NCBI GenBank assembly: GCA_963729695.1
Contig: CAVSOT010000004.1
Coordinates: 744,001 to 808,000, forward strand
Origin: PALSA-693 sp963729695
Lineage (GTDB): Bacteria > Actinomycetota > Acidimicrobiia > Acidimicrobiales > Palsa-688
DNA: 64,000 nucleotides
Direction of reading: 5' to 3'
The notes below the pieces were generated by a model that searched no databases, was not told the origin of the DNA, and saw only the letters and a list, made by a program, of their open reading frames with translations. The translations under genes and the position numbers were made by a program. Of this stretch, positions 26,160 to 35,422 are shown one piece after another (position 1 is the first letter of the stretch; each line of letters starts with the position of its first letter).

Positions 26160-26621
26160 TCAGGGATCGGTGGAGGCTGACCAATGGATTCTCGGTGGCC
26201 TGACTGCGGCGCACACCGGCCATCCCGTGTCGTCAGTGAGGCCGAGCCGCCCCACGAGCGTGCCCGTCTGGCTGCCCTCCTGCAGAACCCGGGCGGGGAT
26301 GTCCCCGATCCATAGCTTGGCCCGCCGGAACATCTGGAAGCGGGCTTGCTCGTCGACCACCCCCCAGGTCAGGTAGACAAAGCGTTTCCCCGGAGGGCCC
26401 TGGATCTGGGGTCCCCGCAGATCGAAAGCCGGCGGCGGGCCCACCGTGCCGTCCAGCTCCCACACGGCCGTCGTGGCGTCGCCGGCCGTTAGCCCGAAGA
26501 GGTCCTGCTGACCCTTGCGGCCTTGTACGGCGACGTGGATGTTGTGGTGGCCGTCTGGGAAATCCGGTCCTGGCCCACAGAATCGACCTGGGAGGTCGTT
26601 GCCCTCGATCCGTATGAGCAT
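26160..26621 (-). CDS. DUF5990 family protein
   Basis: 153 residues. ATG lies behind a strong GAGGAGGGG site. Family features: MLIRIEGNDLPGRFCGPGPD, HHNIHVAVQGR, DLRGPQIQGPPGKRFVYLTW, FRRAKLWIGDIP and the C-terminal GWPVCAAVRPP. This is a small actinobacterial and proteobacterial family without known function. It overlaps nothing real and sits just downstream of the methyltransferase remnant on the same strand. Confidence 0.8.
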   Translation of the reverse strand: MLIRIEGNDLPGRFCGPGPDFPDGHHNIHVAVQGRKGQQDLFGLTAGDATTAVWELDGTVGPPPAFDLRGPQIQGPPGKRFVYLTWGVVDEQARFQMFRRAKLWIGDIPARVLQEGSQTGTLVGRLGLTDDTGWPVCAAVRPPRIHWSASTDP

Positions 26622-26675
26622 AATTACCCCCTCCTCTCCGCTCCTCCACGGCTCCGGCTCGGCGACTGAGAACCC

Positions 26676-27453
26676 CTAGCCGGTGACCAGTCCGGCGCGG
26701 CCATGGCGAATCCGGCGGCGCCAGATCGCTCGGACACCTCGAGGGGGCACCGAGCGCGCCGCCGCCAGCACCAGACTGGCGTCGCGCCCGCCGATCGAGT
26801 TTCGAGCCGGCTCTCCCCAGCGGGCGAGGACCGCCTCCAGGCGGGCCCTGCGCTTTATGTGCGACGGTGAGGAGGACGAGGCTCTGAGAGAAATAGCCAG
26901 CCGACTCCCTACCGTGGCCACGCGTCGGAGCTCGTCGAGGGCGCGCGCCGAGGGAGGCCGCGTCGAGATAGACGGCGATGCCCTCCGCGATCATCAACGA
27001 GGGAGCGTCCGCCTCGAGACCCGCGGCCATCAGTCGGGTCGCGAGACCAGCACTTCCCAGATCGTGGGCGACGAAACGGACGTGGCTGCTGTCGATGCCC
27101 AGTTGCGACAATCGGAGTTGCTTATCGGCCTGGGTGACGGGTTGATCGACCTCCCACCAGTGCACTCCCTCTTTGGCGAAGCGCCAGGCTCGGCCGTCGT
27201 AGCCGGCGCCGACGCTCACGACCTGCGTCACTTCCCGGTCCAAGGCGTTGACCACCGCTCGGTCAAAAAAGGTGGTCCGACCCCGAAGGTAGCGGGCCAT
27301 GGGGCCCGCGAGATCCAGCGGCTCAGCGCCGGCCACGTTGCGGGCCAGGGCTTCGTCGGCCTCAGGCTGCCCGTATGGCCTCCCGATTCGAGCGAAGGTC
27401 AGCCGATAAGCGGCCACTCGCTGGGCTGTCACCGAGGGGCGAACGTCACTCAC
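26676..27453 (-). pseudogene. SAM-dependent methyltransferase (LCMT/PPM family), frameshifted
   Basis: The N-terminal frame (GTG at 27453) has VTAQRVAAYRLTFAR, RTTFFDRAVVNAL, VVSVGAGYDGRAWRF and IAEGIAVYLD, diagnostic of the TIGR00027-type class I methyltransferases. It then runs into Arg-rich nonsense. The other frame carries the expected continuation ALDELRRVATVGSRLAISL through to RAGLVTG and stop at 26676. One missing base in the GCGCGCGCC tract near 26945 accounts for the break. It may be an assembly indel. If intact, the product would be about 258 residues. Confidence 0.8.
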
Positions 27454-27605
27454 GACCGGCTCCGATTCTGATCATGGCGGCCAATGTTGCCCGGGTGCGG
27501 GCCATCCGCCTGCGGCCAACAGACAGTCTTCAAGCAGTACAGTAAAGGCTGCCAAGCGAAGCTGGAGGCCCTGCGCTGGTCGTGCGCCTGGCGCGATAAT
27601 GCGAG

Positions 27606-27881
27606 ATGCGAACGACTCCGGTACTCGGACGCAAGGCCTGGTTCGGTCCACGGCGAGTGGGATGGGGACTTGGGCCCGTCTCGCCCGAAGGTTGGATCAT
27701 GACACTCGGGTTCACGGCGTTGGGGTTGTTCACCAAGCGCAGGACGCCGAGCTCGCAGTGGATCCGTTATGCGAGCATCGGAGTCTTTCTCCTTTTCATC
27801 GTGTTGAAGGGGACCTCGCCTGGTGGCGCTCGGGCCCGCGCCGAGTTCGATGCCGTGATGGCTGCTCAGGCCAATCGCTGA
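27606..27881 (+). CDS. Small membrane protein (conserved KxWFGPRRxGWG type)
   Basis: 91 residues. It begins MRTTPVLGRKAWFGPRRVGWGLGPVSPEGW, the N-terminal signature of a widespread small actinobacterial membrane protein, followed by one or two hydrophobic stretches (IMTLGFTALGLF and YASIGVFLLFIVLKG). The C-terminus has FDAVMAAQANR. It is convergent with the FtsX-like permease, with only 4 bp between the two stops. Function unknown. Confidence 0.65.
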   Translation: MRTTPVLGRKAWFGPRRVGWGLGPVSPEGWIMTLGFTALGLFTKRRTPSSQWIRYASIGVFLLFIVLKGTSPGGARARAEFDAVMAAQANR

Positions 27882-27885
27882 GCCG

Positions 27886-30444
27886 TTAGTCGAGAGGACG
27901 TCGAGCCATCGCGGGAGGCTGACGGCCGCCGAGCAGCCAACCACCGGCAGCGGCGACCAGCGGCAGCCCGACCACGATGACCACCAGGTTGGTGATCGGC
28001 ACTTGACCGAGCGCGCGGAGGTCTCCGTGGTGCCAGGTCAGCAACGCGGCGTACGCCCCGGCAGTTCCAAGGACTGCCCCGAGCAGAGCCAAGGCGCCAG
28101 CCGTAGCGCCGGTGACACTCCGCCGGGTGGTGCTACTGGCTCCACTGGCGGCGAGGATACGCAACTCGTTGGCCGTCTCGCTGCGGATCAGCCCCACGGT
28201 CATGCCCAGCACGCCGAGCGCAAGCAGGATGCCCGCCGCAGTCGACCAGTTGCGCAGCGGGGCAAGCGATTTCTCGATCGTTCTGGTCTCGACATAGAGA
28301 CCGATGGCCCCGGCGGCTTTCTGGGCGGTATCGATCTCGCCGGAGGTCAGGGGCCCTGGCGTGTCGATGAGCCACGCCGCCGGGATGGTTTTCAACCCGA
28401 GCGTTCGAACGGCGTGGCTGGTAATGAGCGTGGTGGGGTCGGAGGCGTACACCGGAAGTTGCTTGATGGTTTGGATGGTGGGATTGCTGGTCGTGGCCGA
28501 CTGGGCCGAAGAGCGAGGCAGTTGAGCCTGTGCGGGCCCACCCTCACCGGGACGGACGACCGGATCGAAGATCTGTAACCCGCCGAGCCCTTTTTGGGAG
28601 GTGACGACGTCTGCGCTCGGATTGATTTCGGTTGGCGTGATCCCATAGTGAGCGAGCACTGCCGGCGTGGCGACGTACAAGGTGTTCATGAACATCACGT
28701 TCTCACCGCGGGGAACGGTCGACACCTGAGCGAGAGACGCCGTCAAGTAACCGAGCCTTCCTCCCCTTTGGCCCGGGGGAGGAGCCTGGAGCCCCGAACT
28801 TGGGTTGAAGGCCTGATCGAGGGTGAGGACGGGGCCGGCATGCAATGCTGCGGCGAGCTGATCGACTCGGGCCTGTAACGTCCGCTGCTGCGCTGGAGTC
28901 GTTGGGGGGACGGGGTTGCCGCCGCCGCTACCGCTTGCGGAGAGGTAGAGCACGAGCTCGTTGGCGGGGAGGTTGCCGGTGGCGCTCGAGGTGCGGACCG
29001 TTGCCGCGCTGACTGCGATGGTGGTGGCGATGCCGATCGCCAGGGTGATGGCACCGAGCGCGGCACCCGAGCGAGCCTGATACCTGGCCAGATCCCGCAC
29101 CGCCAGCCGGGCCGGGACAGGGCACCGCCGCCCGGTGCGACCGACGGCCCGAATCGCCAATGGAGCCAGCAACAACAACCCGACCACCGTGGCGACGGTG
29201 CCACCGACGATGAAACCGGAGCGTCGTTGTTCTGCGAAGGCCAGCAGCACGAGTCCCGTCGCCAGCAGGATGCAACCGAGGGCGGCGAAGCGGTGGGTGG
29301 GTTGCGGGCGAGGTGGGCGACCGGACAACGCCGCGACCGTGGGAATCCGGGCCACGGCCCGGGCGGGCCACCAGGCCGCCGCCACTGCGGTCGCGAAGGT
29401 CAGCAGCATGGCCGCGGCGATGGCCCACCACGGCAGCGCAAAGCGATCGATGCGGTGTTCAGTGGTCGATTCGAGCGTCGGTACAAAGGCCAACCATCCC
29501 AGCAGGCCGACCACCGTCCCGACCACCGCGGCCGAGGCTCCGACTGCGGTCCCATTGGCCAGCATGACCAGGCGGAGATGCCGGTCGGTGGCTCCGATAG
29601 CTCCGAGTGTGCCCAGGGCTCGCAGGCGGCGCTGGGCTATGACGGTGAATCCGGCGACCGAGAGGAGCCCGACGAACAGCAGTCCGATCGTGGTCAACAC
29701 GAGAACGATGACCTCGGCACTGGTCTGGTTGGGTTGTGCTCGGAGCGCGACGCTGAGACCCCGGCCAGGGAACGGACGGAACGACCGCAGACTCGCCTGG
29801 CTGGCATCGATCAACACGGAGACCTGAGACGGTGGGTTGGCCTGGCCGGGGGCGACGAGCGCGAACTGGTCGAGCAGGTCCAGCGGGTTTTCGACCAGGC
29901 CCACCACCTGGAGGCTCCGGCCTTGTTCTCGCCAGATGCTCCCGATGTGCAGATCGAGCGTTGCCGCCGTGCCGTTTGTCACCGCGACCTGGTTAGGCCC
30001 GGCGGGGTAGCGCCCCGAGTCGAGACGCACCGTCACGTGCACGAAGGGGCCATGCGGGTTTTCGGCCCGGAGGTCGACGGTCGAGATGGAGCCGGGGACG
30101 GGAATGCTTTGATGGGCAACGACGTCAGAGCGGCCAAAATGCCGTTGGATGGCGGCGACTTCCGTGGCGAGATCGGGATTCGAGCCGGGAAGTGACAGGA
30201 TGGCGGTGGCTGTCCCGAACGTGGGGTCGGCTTTGAGCTGCGACACGTTGGTCACCACTCCCAGCCCCACCGTGGTCGCGGCCACGGCCACGATCAGCAA
30301 CGACAGCACAAGCGCTTGGCCGCGCCATTCCCGACGAAACAAACGCCAGGCCCAGCGCGTCATGGCGCGCCGAGCCGGCCCGCCGCCATGGTCGCCAGGG
30401 TCGGCGGTGCCGAGCACCGGTCGTTCCTCGACTGCGATGCTCAT
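27886..30444 (-). CDS. FtsX-like (MacB-type) ABC transporter permease
   Basis: 852 residues. The ATG at 30444 overlaps the TAA of the ATPase gene (TAATG), so the two are coupled; a longer frame upstream is only overlap. The protein has an N-terminal membrane helix (ALVLSLLIVAVAATTVGLGV), an extracytoplasmic part, an FtsX block of three helices (VLVLTTIGLLFVGLLSVAGF and following), a second extracytoplasmic part and a final FtsX block near the C-terminus. This two-FtsX-domain architecture belongs to lipoprotein or macrolide/peptide exporters and mechanotransmitters. Substrate unknown. Confidence 0.9.
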   Translation of the reverse strand: MSIAVEERPVLGTADPGDHGGGPARRAMTRWAWRLFRREWRGQALVLSLLIVAVAATTVGLGVVTNVSQLKADPTFGTATAILSLPGSNPDLATEVAAIQRHFGRSDVVAHQSIPVPGSISTVDLRAENPHGPFVHVTVRLDSGRYPAGPNQVAVTNGTAATLDLHIGSIWREQGRSLQVVGLVENPLDLLDQFALVAPGQANPPSQVSVLIDASQASLRSFRPFPGRGLSVALRAQPNQTSAEVIVLVLTTIGLLFVGLLSVAGFTVIAQRRLRALGTLGAIGATDRHLRLVMLANGTAVGASAAVVGTVVGLLGWLAFVPTLESTTEHRIDRFALPWWAIAAAMLLTFATAVAAAWWPARAVARIPTVAALSGRPPRPQPTHRFAALGCILLATGLVLLAFAEQRRSGFIVGGTVATVVGLLLLAPLAIRAVGRTGRRCPVPARLAVRDLARYQARSGAALGAITLAIGIATTIAVSAATVRTSSATGNLPANELVLYLSASGSGGGNPVPPTTPAQQRTLQARVDQLAAALHAGPVLTLDQAFNPSSGLQAPPPGQRGGRLGYLTASLAQVSTVPRGENVMFMNTLYVATPAVLAHYGITPTEINPSADVVTSQKGLGGLQIFDPVVRPGEGGPAQAQLPRSSAQSATTSNPTIQTIKQLPVYASDPTTLITSHAVRTLGLKTIPAAWLIDTPGPLTSGEIDTAQKAAGAIGLYVETRTIEKSLAPLRNWSTAAGILLALGVLGMTVGLIRSETANELRILAASGASSTTRRSVTGATAGALALLGAVLGTAGAYAALLTWHHGDLRALGQVPITNLVVIVVGLPLVAAAGGWLLGGRQPPAMARRPLD

Positions 30445-31163
30445 TACTTCTGGCTCGGGGCCAGGAGCGACTCCGGCCCTGGAAGGGGTGCGGTCTGGTC
30501 GACGATGCGGCCGTCCCGGAGAAAGACCACTCGATCGGCCCAGGACGCCAATTGGGCGTTGTGGGTCACCACGACCCCCGCCACACCCCGCTGACATGCG
30601 GCTCGGATGAGACGCATCACCGACTCGCCGTTGGTGGAATCGAGCGCACCAGAAGGCTCATCCGCCAGGAGCAAGTACCGGGTACCGACGACCGCTCTGG
30701 CGATGGCCACCCGTTGGCGTTCTCCGCCCGAGAGCTCGTCGGGAAACCGATCAGAGCGATCGTTGAGGCCGAGCTGTTCCAGCGCCTTGATGCTCGCGGC
30801 CCGGGCTGACTTGAGCGGGGTGCCGTCGAGCTCGAGCGGGAGGGACACGTTCTCCGCGGCGGTGAGCCCACTCAGCAAGTTGAAGTCCTGGAACACGAAG
30901 CCGATTGAGCGGCGGCGCAGCCGGGCCCGATCGTTGCGAGACATTCGTGACAGCGGGGCTCCGCCGACGAGGACCTCGCCACCGGACGGCTCCTCGAGGC
31001 TTCCGGCGATGGTCAGCAGCGTGCTCTTGCCGGAACCGCTAGGTCCCATGACCGCCACCAACTCGCCGGCGTCAACTGCGAGGTCGATACTGCACAGCGC
31101 ATGCACTTCGATGGGTGCGGGGCCGTAGACCTTGGAAACCTGTTGCAGCTCGAGCGTCATCAT
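30444..31163 (-). CDS. ABC transporter ATP-binding protein (MacB/LolD type)
   Basis: 239 residues starting at ATG 31163, which overlaps the PadR stop (ATGATGA). Walker A GPSGSGKSTLL, Q-loop FVFQDFNLL, signature LSGGERQRVAIARAV, Walker B LLLADEPSGALD, H-loop VVTHN. These sequences are those of the MacB/LolD family, which pairs with FtsX-like permeases such as the one encoded next. PadR-ATPase-permease form one operon. Confidence 0.93.
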   Translation of the reverse strand: MMTLELQQVSKVYGPAPIEVHALCSIDLAVDAGELVAVMGPSGSGKSTLLTIAGSLEEPSGGEVLVGGAPLSRMSRNDRARLRRRSIGFVFQDFNLLSGLTAAENVSLPLELDGTPLKSARAASIKALEQLGLNDRSDRFPDELSGGERQRVAIARAVVGTRYLLLADEPSGALDSTNGESVMRLIRAACQRGVAGVVVTHNAQLASWADRVVFLRDGRIVDQTAPLPGPESLLAPSQK

Positions 31164-31738
31164 CGCGGCCCCACCTTCCTGGGAAGCTTCGGGAGGGAGG
31201 TGGCCTCCACGGTCACCGGCTCGGCCGCCACGCGCCTGATGCGACCGTCGGCGGCGTCCAGCCACCGGATAACCGAGTCCAGCCGGAACAGCTCGGCGTC
31301 CACCACGAGGGCGAAGCTGAGGTCCCGATCGGCTTCGTACTCTTTGAGACGGGTCCATTGCTGCATCAGCTCGACCAGGTGCCGGCGGTGCACTTGGATC
31401 ACCTCGTGCACGTCGATGCCGGGTAGCCGGCGAGCCACCAGCACCTTGATCACCAGCTCATCACGAGGCGGCGAGGACAGATCCGGAGGAGTCCGCAACC
31501 AGGCGGCGAGCTCCTCCTCGCCCTCGGTGGTAATCCGGAAACCCTTTTGCGGGCCTTCATCAGCGCCCTCGTCGGATTCGACCAGGCCGTCCCGCTCCAG
31601 TCGTTGCAGGGTGGTGTACACCTGGCCGACGTTCAATGGCCAAACCTCTCCGGTTCGAGCCTCGAACTCCTGTCGGAGCTGGAGGCCGTATTTGGGGCCC
31701 TCGCTCAGCAGGGCCAGCAGCGCGTGACGGACGCTCAT
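31160..31738 (-). CDS. PadR family transcriptional regulator
   Basis: 192 residues. N-terminal winged helix (VRHALLALLSEGPKYGLQLRQEFEARTG, then YTTLQRLERDGLVES) and a C-terminal helical dimerisation domain (EVIQVHRRHLVELMQQWTRLKEYEADRD). First gene of the PadR-ABC-FtsX operon, so very likely its autoregulated local repressor. PadR proteins sense phenolics or drugs; the ligand here is unknown. Between its start and the HdeD gene is an AT-richer stretch (31790-31815) that could hold the promoter. Confidence 0.9.
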   Translation of the reverse strand: MSVRHALLALLSEGPKYGLQLRQEFEARTGEVWPLNVGQVYTTLQRLERDGLVESDEGADEGPQKGFRITTEGEEELAAWLRTPPDLSSPPRDELVIKVLVARRLPGIDVHEVIQVHRRHLVELMQQWTRLKEYEADRDLSFALVVDAELFRLDSVIRWLDAADGRIRRVAAEPVTVEATSLPKLPRKVGPR

Positions 31739-31953
31739 GGCGCCGCCACACCGTTCGGGACACCACCGGACCGGACGTTGACCGTGAACATACCGAGTAT
31801 GCTACTTCTTAGCCTACCGGTTGGCAAGCGGCCTGTCCCTCAGCCGATCGTCGAATCCTGGGCAGGGGAGAACCACCACCGGAAACGAACCCGCCGCTAG
31901 AGTGCCCTTTCGCCGAGCTCTCGTCCAGGTTGGACCCGGTGGGAGGAAGGTGC

Positions 31954-32526
31954 ATGTCGACCAAAAATTCACCTGATTCGCTGGAGCCCCTCCGGGAGAT
32001 CGGACGCTCGTGGGGCTTTGTCTTGTTGTTCGGCCTGTTGACACTGGCGCTTGGGATCGTGATCACCTTCCGACCCGGAGGGACCGTTCGGGTCGTGGCC
32101 ATCCTCTTCGGGATCTGGCTGCTCGTCCTCGGGCTCTTCTGGATCATTCTCGCCATCGCGGACCGAGCCGACACGGGCGGAATTCGCTTCGCCATGGTGA
32201 TCCTGGGTTTGCTGGCGATACTGGTTGGTCTGTTGGTCCTGCACCACCCGTTCGAGACCGTCGCCATTCTCGGATTCATCATCGGGGTGTTTTGGGTGGT
32301 CGGCGGGGTGGCCTTGTTGGCCGGTGGTCTCAGCCACGAAGCCGAGGGCCAGCGGACCCGGCCGATCCTGCTGGGCTTGGTTTTCACCATCACCGGATTG
32401 ATCTGTTTGGTCTACCCAGGGCTATCGCTATCCATTTTGGCGGTCATCCTGGGCATCGGGCTGATCGTGTCCGGGATCATCGAGGTGGTGCTGGCTATCC
32501 AGCTTCGCCAGTTGACCAAGGTTTGA
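31954..32526 (+). CDS. HdeD family (DUF308) membrane protein
   Basis: 190 residues from ATG 31954 with GGAGGAAGG upstream. Six hydrophobic segments in three pairs, each pair with the DUF308 pattern (LFGLLTLALGIVI, then FGIWLLVLGLFWIILAI; VILGLLAILVGLLVL, then FIIGVFWVVGGVALL; LVFTITGLICLVYPG, then VILGIGLIVSGIIEVVLAI). The homologue in E. coli is an acid-stress membrane protein. Function here is not known. A long hairpin follows at 32681. Confidence 0.88.
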   Translation: MSTKNSPDSLEPLREIGRSWGFVLLFGLLTLALGIVITFRPGGTVRVVAILFGIWLLVLGLFWIILAIADRADTGGIRFAMVILGLLAILVGLLVLHHPFETVAILGFIIGVFWVVGGVALLAGGLSHEAEGQRTRPILLGLVFTITGLICLVYPGLSLSILAVILGIGLIVSGIIEVVLAIQLRQLTKV

Positions 32527-32898
32527 CGGTCCCGTCCGAGGCCGCCACGTGCCCGCGAGCTCGATAATTCAGCCGGTGTGGCGAAGGTCACCTTCCGAGC
32601 GTGCCGGTGGGCACGGACGTGACGTCTCGAATGGCTCCATACTGTTGGTGAGCAGACCGAGCGGTGGTAAGCGGCGCCCTACGGGTGGTCTTTGAGTGCG
32701 GGCAAAGACCACCCGTGGAGATACTAACCGTGTCGTGGCGGTCTTTCCCCAGGGCCGTTAACCCCGAAATCATCCATGTGGGCCGCCTGAAGTGGTATAA
32801 ACATCGACGGCCGTACCGTCGCCGCTTCCGCCTGGGCGTCGACGAAAGGTCGTCCCGGATGGAGTGGGGCTCAACAATCGGAACGAAAGGAGGACGAG
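32527..32898 (+). other. Intergenic region between the HdeD and SHOCT genes
   Basis: About 370 bp without a credible gene. It contains the perfect 14-bp hairpin at 32681-32716 and, near 32810, a short inverted pair CGACGG / CCGTCG. The last 30 bases carry the GAAAGGAGG ribosome-binding site of the next gene. Confidence 0.5.
32681..32716 (+). terminator. Perfect 14-bp stem-loop
   Basis: Arms ACGGGTGGTCTTTG / CAAAGACCACCCGT with loop AGTGCGGG. It is the strongest hairpin in this interval, 155 bp after HdeD and 183 bp before the SHOCT gene. It has no U-tract. It may be a terminator or a leader structure of the downstream gene. Confidence 0.5.
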
Positions 32899-33294
32899 AT
32901 GCTGGCTTACAGTTACCCGCTGCTCGGGGTGTTCTGGACGATGCTGTGGCTCTTCTTGTTCATCATCTGGATCTGGATACTCATTGCGATCTTCGTCGAC
33001 ATTTTCAGGAGCCACGACATAGGCGGGTTTGCCAAGGCTCTCTGGGTGATATTCATCATCATATTACCCCTGCTCGGCGTGCTCATCTATCTGATTGCCA
33101 GGGGTGGAAAAATGCAGGAGCGGGCCACGAGAGATGCAGCCAAACAGGAACAAGAATTCAAGGGATACGTGCAGCAGGTCGCCTCGGAAGGTGGGACCGC
33201 CGACCAATTGGCGAAGCTGGCCGATCTCAAGGACCGCGGCGTGCTCTCGGAGGAGGAGTTCCAGGCCCAGAAAGCAAAAGTGTTGTCGTCCTGA
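32899..33294 (+). CDS. PLDc_N-SHOCT membrane protein, copy 1
   Basis: 131 residues. Two membrane helices form a PLDc_N-like module (MLAYSYPLLGVFWTMLWLF ... VIFIIILPLLGVLIYLIARG), then a charged linker rich in Gln/Glu, then a C-terminal SHOCT motif (TADQLAKLADLKDRGVLSEEEFQAQKAKVL). SHOCT is a short oligomerisation helix pair. It starts behind GGAGG. An almost identical paralogue lies at 53750-54145, over 20 kb away. Function unknown. Confidence 0.85.
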   Translation: MLAYSYPLLGVFWTMLWLFLFIIWIWILIAIFVDIFRSHDIGGFAKALWVIFIIILPLLGVLIYLIARGGKMQERATRDAAKQEQEFKGYVQQVASEGGTADQLAKLADLKDRGVLSEEEFQAQKAKVLSS

Positions 33295-33389
33295 GATCTG
33301 CGGGTCGATTTCGGCCCTACGGCGCGCCTGTGATGGATTTCGCATTGCGAAGTCCGTCGCAGGCGTGATTCGCGCCGGGCCGATTGTCG

Positions 33390-34493
33390 TCACGACTCTC
33401 CGCTGCTACCTCCGATCAACGGTTTGGGGGGTCGGGTCTCGTCGCCCGCCAACGGGCTGCGGGCTGAATGGCCCGACAGAGGGTCGCCGTACGGGTCTGC
33501 CGTGGGGTGTTGACGCGTGAACAGCCCCGCGTTCAGGACCGCCGAGGCGACGATCAGACGGCCAACCAGGTAGAGTCCGAAGAGGATCGCGGCCGCAATA
33601 CCCAGTGATCCATAGAGGACGGAAGCGCGGGTCAATCTGGCGGCCAGGTAGTACACGGCAACCAGGTGGAGCACTTGGGCGCCCAGGCTGAAGAGGAGCG
33701 CTCCGGGCAGCAACTCCAGGAGCGAGGCGGCGCTGTGCGGGAGCCGAGAGGAGAAACCCCACCAGATCACCGCGTACACAAGCGTGTCCGCGAGCATCAG
33801 CACCAGCCCGTAGCCCGGTGAATGCTCTCGAACGACCGAGGCCACACAGCTGCTAAGGATGAGCAGCACAATGGCGAGGAGGAGCTCCCCGACAGCGCGA
33901 GGTTTGTGGGCGATCCGGGGAACTGGGACCTGCCAGATGAGGGCATGGGCCACGAACAGCGCCTTCATGAGCGCTACCGACGTGGTGTACAGGAAGAAGG
34001 CTCCCAAGATCAGCGCCACCCAGCGGGTGGAAGCGGAGTCCTGGGCCGCCTGATTTATCGAGTCGGCGGCGATCGAAGTGATTCCCGCGTCCCGCACGAG
34101 TCCGCTCGGGCCGGTGGTGCTTTGGGCTGAGCTGAAGCCCAGCCCTGCGATCACCAGCAGGGCGAGGGGCAGTAACCAGAGGAACAACCGGAAGGCGATC
34201 GCCCCGCCGAGCAGGCTGCCGCCGGCATCTCGGTCGTTCTCTTGGAAGGTGAAGGCCACGTCGATCGTCTGGACCCGCGATCGACTGTCCTGCAGCCGCT
34301 CGTACGCCTCGTCGGCCTGTTGGCGGGCCCGACCCACTCGCGCCCGGGCTCGAGCGACTCGGCCAGGAGCATGGGCCGGGGCGTCCGGCTTCTCGTCGGC
34401 ATGGTCGGCTCGGCTCGGGTCCTCGGATGACGACGGGGGCGCGTCCGCAGCCGGATTGTCAGGTTGACGAGGAGTGGGTCGAGGGTCGGTCAT
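33390..34493 (-). CDS. YihY/BrkB-family inner-membrane protein
   Basis: 367 residues from ATG 34493. The N-terminal ~75 residues are Pro/Asp/Ala-rich and disordered. The Virul_fac_BrkB core starts at AFTFQENDRDAGGSLLGGAIAFRLFLWLLPLAL and contains six hydrophobic segments, ending GLFTRQHPTADPYGDPLSG. Proteins of this family were once called RNase BN in error; they are integral membrane proteins of unclear function. An upstream TTG is unlikely as start. Confidence 0.85.
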   Translation of the reverse strand: MTDPRPTPRQPDNPAADAPPSSSEDPSRADHADEKPDAPAHAPGRVARARARVGRARQQADEAYERLQDSRSRVQTIDVAFTFQENDRDAGGSLLGGAIAFRLFLWLLPLALLVIAGLGFSSAQSTTGPSGLVRDAGITSIAADSINQAAQDSASTRWVALILGAFFLYTTSVALMKALFVAHALIWQVPVPRIAHKPRAVGELLLAIVLLILSSCVASVVREHSPGYGLVLMLADTLVYAVIWWGFSSRLPHSAASLLELLPGALLFSLGAQVLHLVAVYYLAARLTRASVLYGSLGIAAAILFGLYLVGRLIVASAVLNAGLFTRQHPTADPYGDPLSGHSARSPLAGDETRPPKPLIGGSSGES

Positions 34494-34560
34494 GGCTGCG
34501 GCTTCGCCCAAGCGGGCGGATCTCTACGATGCTCTCGCCCGCACGCTATCCGGCCATCTC

Positions 34561-35391
34561 CTACGGTTCATCTTCCCCGAGCTGATCGCTCGGGCTCTCG
34601 CTTGACTGCGCCGACTCTCCCGAGGAGGCAAGGGTGGCCTCTGCAGAGTTTTCACCTTCGAGTCGGGCTCGGGTCAGGGAGCGCGGCGACATCCCCCGTA
34701 TGGGCTGATACATGGCCACCAGCCGGGCCACCAAGACGACCAGGAAGACCTGACCCACCAGCGCCTCCAGCACCGCGGTGGTCCGAGGCAGCCCGGGGCT
34801 GGGCGAGAGATCCCCGTACCCGACGGTAGTCATGGTGATGAAACTGAAGTAGGTGAAGGCTGGTGGCCCTTCGTGACCCGATTGGGCAAAGTACGACTTG
34901 CCCGAGATCAGCTGATACGACAGGTCGATGTAGGAGAAGTCCAGGCCGATGAGAACGTAGATGCATATGGCGCCCAGAAGGGTCTCGATGGTGACCCGGT
35001 TGTGGTGAAGTATGCGGCGACCTATCGCGAAGGGACACGTCAATAAGAGGATCGATCCGATCGCAAAGGCGACACCCTTGGCCTGATCCTCACCCGTGGC
35101 TGCAGCCACGATCCCGGCCACACCGGCCACGCCGACGGCGACGACCACGGCTCGGAACATTCGACCGTGGACTCTGGAGGTGTGGAAAGCGAGCACCGGC
35201 GTGATGCCGAGGAAGGCGGTTGTGACGAGCAACGCCGCCCGGCCACTCCACCCTGAGGAGAGCAACACGTAATCGACCACCAGGACCAGGAGCAGCAGGC
35301 CGTAACTGTCAGGGGCCCGAATCAGCTCGACAAGCAGGCTCCGCCTGGCTGGCTGTTGTTTGTTGGCACTCTTGGGACCGGTCTGCTCCAC
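34561..35391 (-). CDS. Two-pore-helix potassium channel-type protein
   Basis: 276 residues from GTG 35391 with CGAGGAGAGGG upstream; the frame is open further but into the neighbouring gene. Four or more N-terminal hydrophobic helices are followed by the ion-channel module with selectivity filter TTVGYGD and flanking helices FTYFSFITM and ALVGQVFLVVLVARLVAMY. The C-terminus is acidic and Ser-rich with no RCK domain. Likely a small cation (K+) channel; gating unknown. It lies 32 bp after the dCTP deaminase gene. Confidence 0.85.
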   Translation of the reverse strand: MEQTGPKSANKQQPARRSLLVELIRAPDSYGLLLLVLVVDYVLLSSGWSGRAALLVTTAFLGITPVLAFHTSRVHGRMFRAVVVAVGVAGVAGIVAAATGEDQAKGVAFAIGSILLLTCPFAIGRRILHHNRVTIETLLGAICIYVLIGLDFSYIDLSYQLISGKSYFAQSGHEGPPAFTYFSFITMTTVGYGDLSPSPGLPRTTAVLEALVGQVFLVVLVARLVAMYQPIRGMSPRSLTRARLEGENSAEATLASSGESAQSSESPSDQLGEDEP

Positions 35392-35422
35392 GCCCTCTCC
35401 TCGTCCAGCCGGGCCAGGAAGA

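Noticed and set aside
30447..30597. N-terminal extension of the FtsX-like permease
   Set aside because: It lies inside the ATPase gene in another frame; ATG 30444 overlapping the ATPase stop is the natural coupled start.
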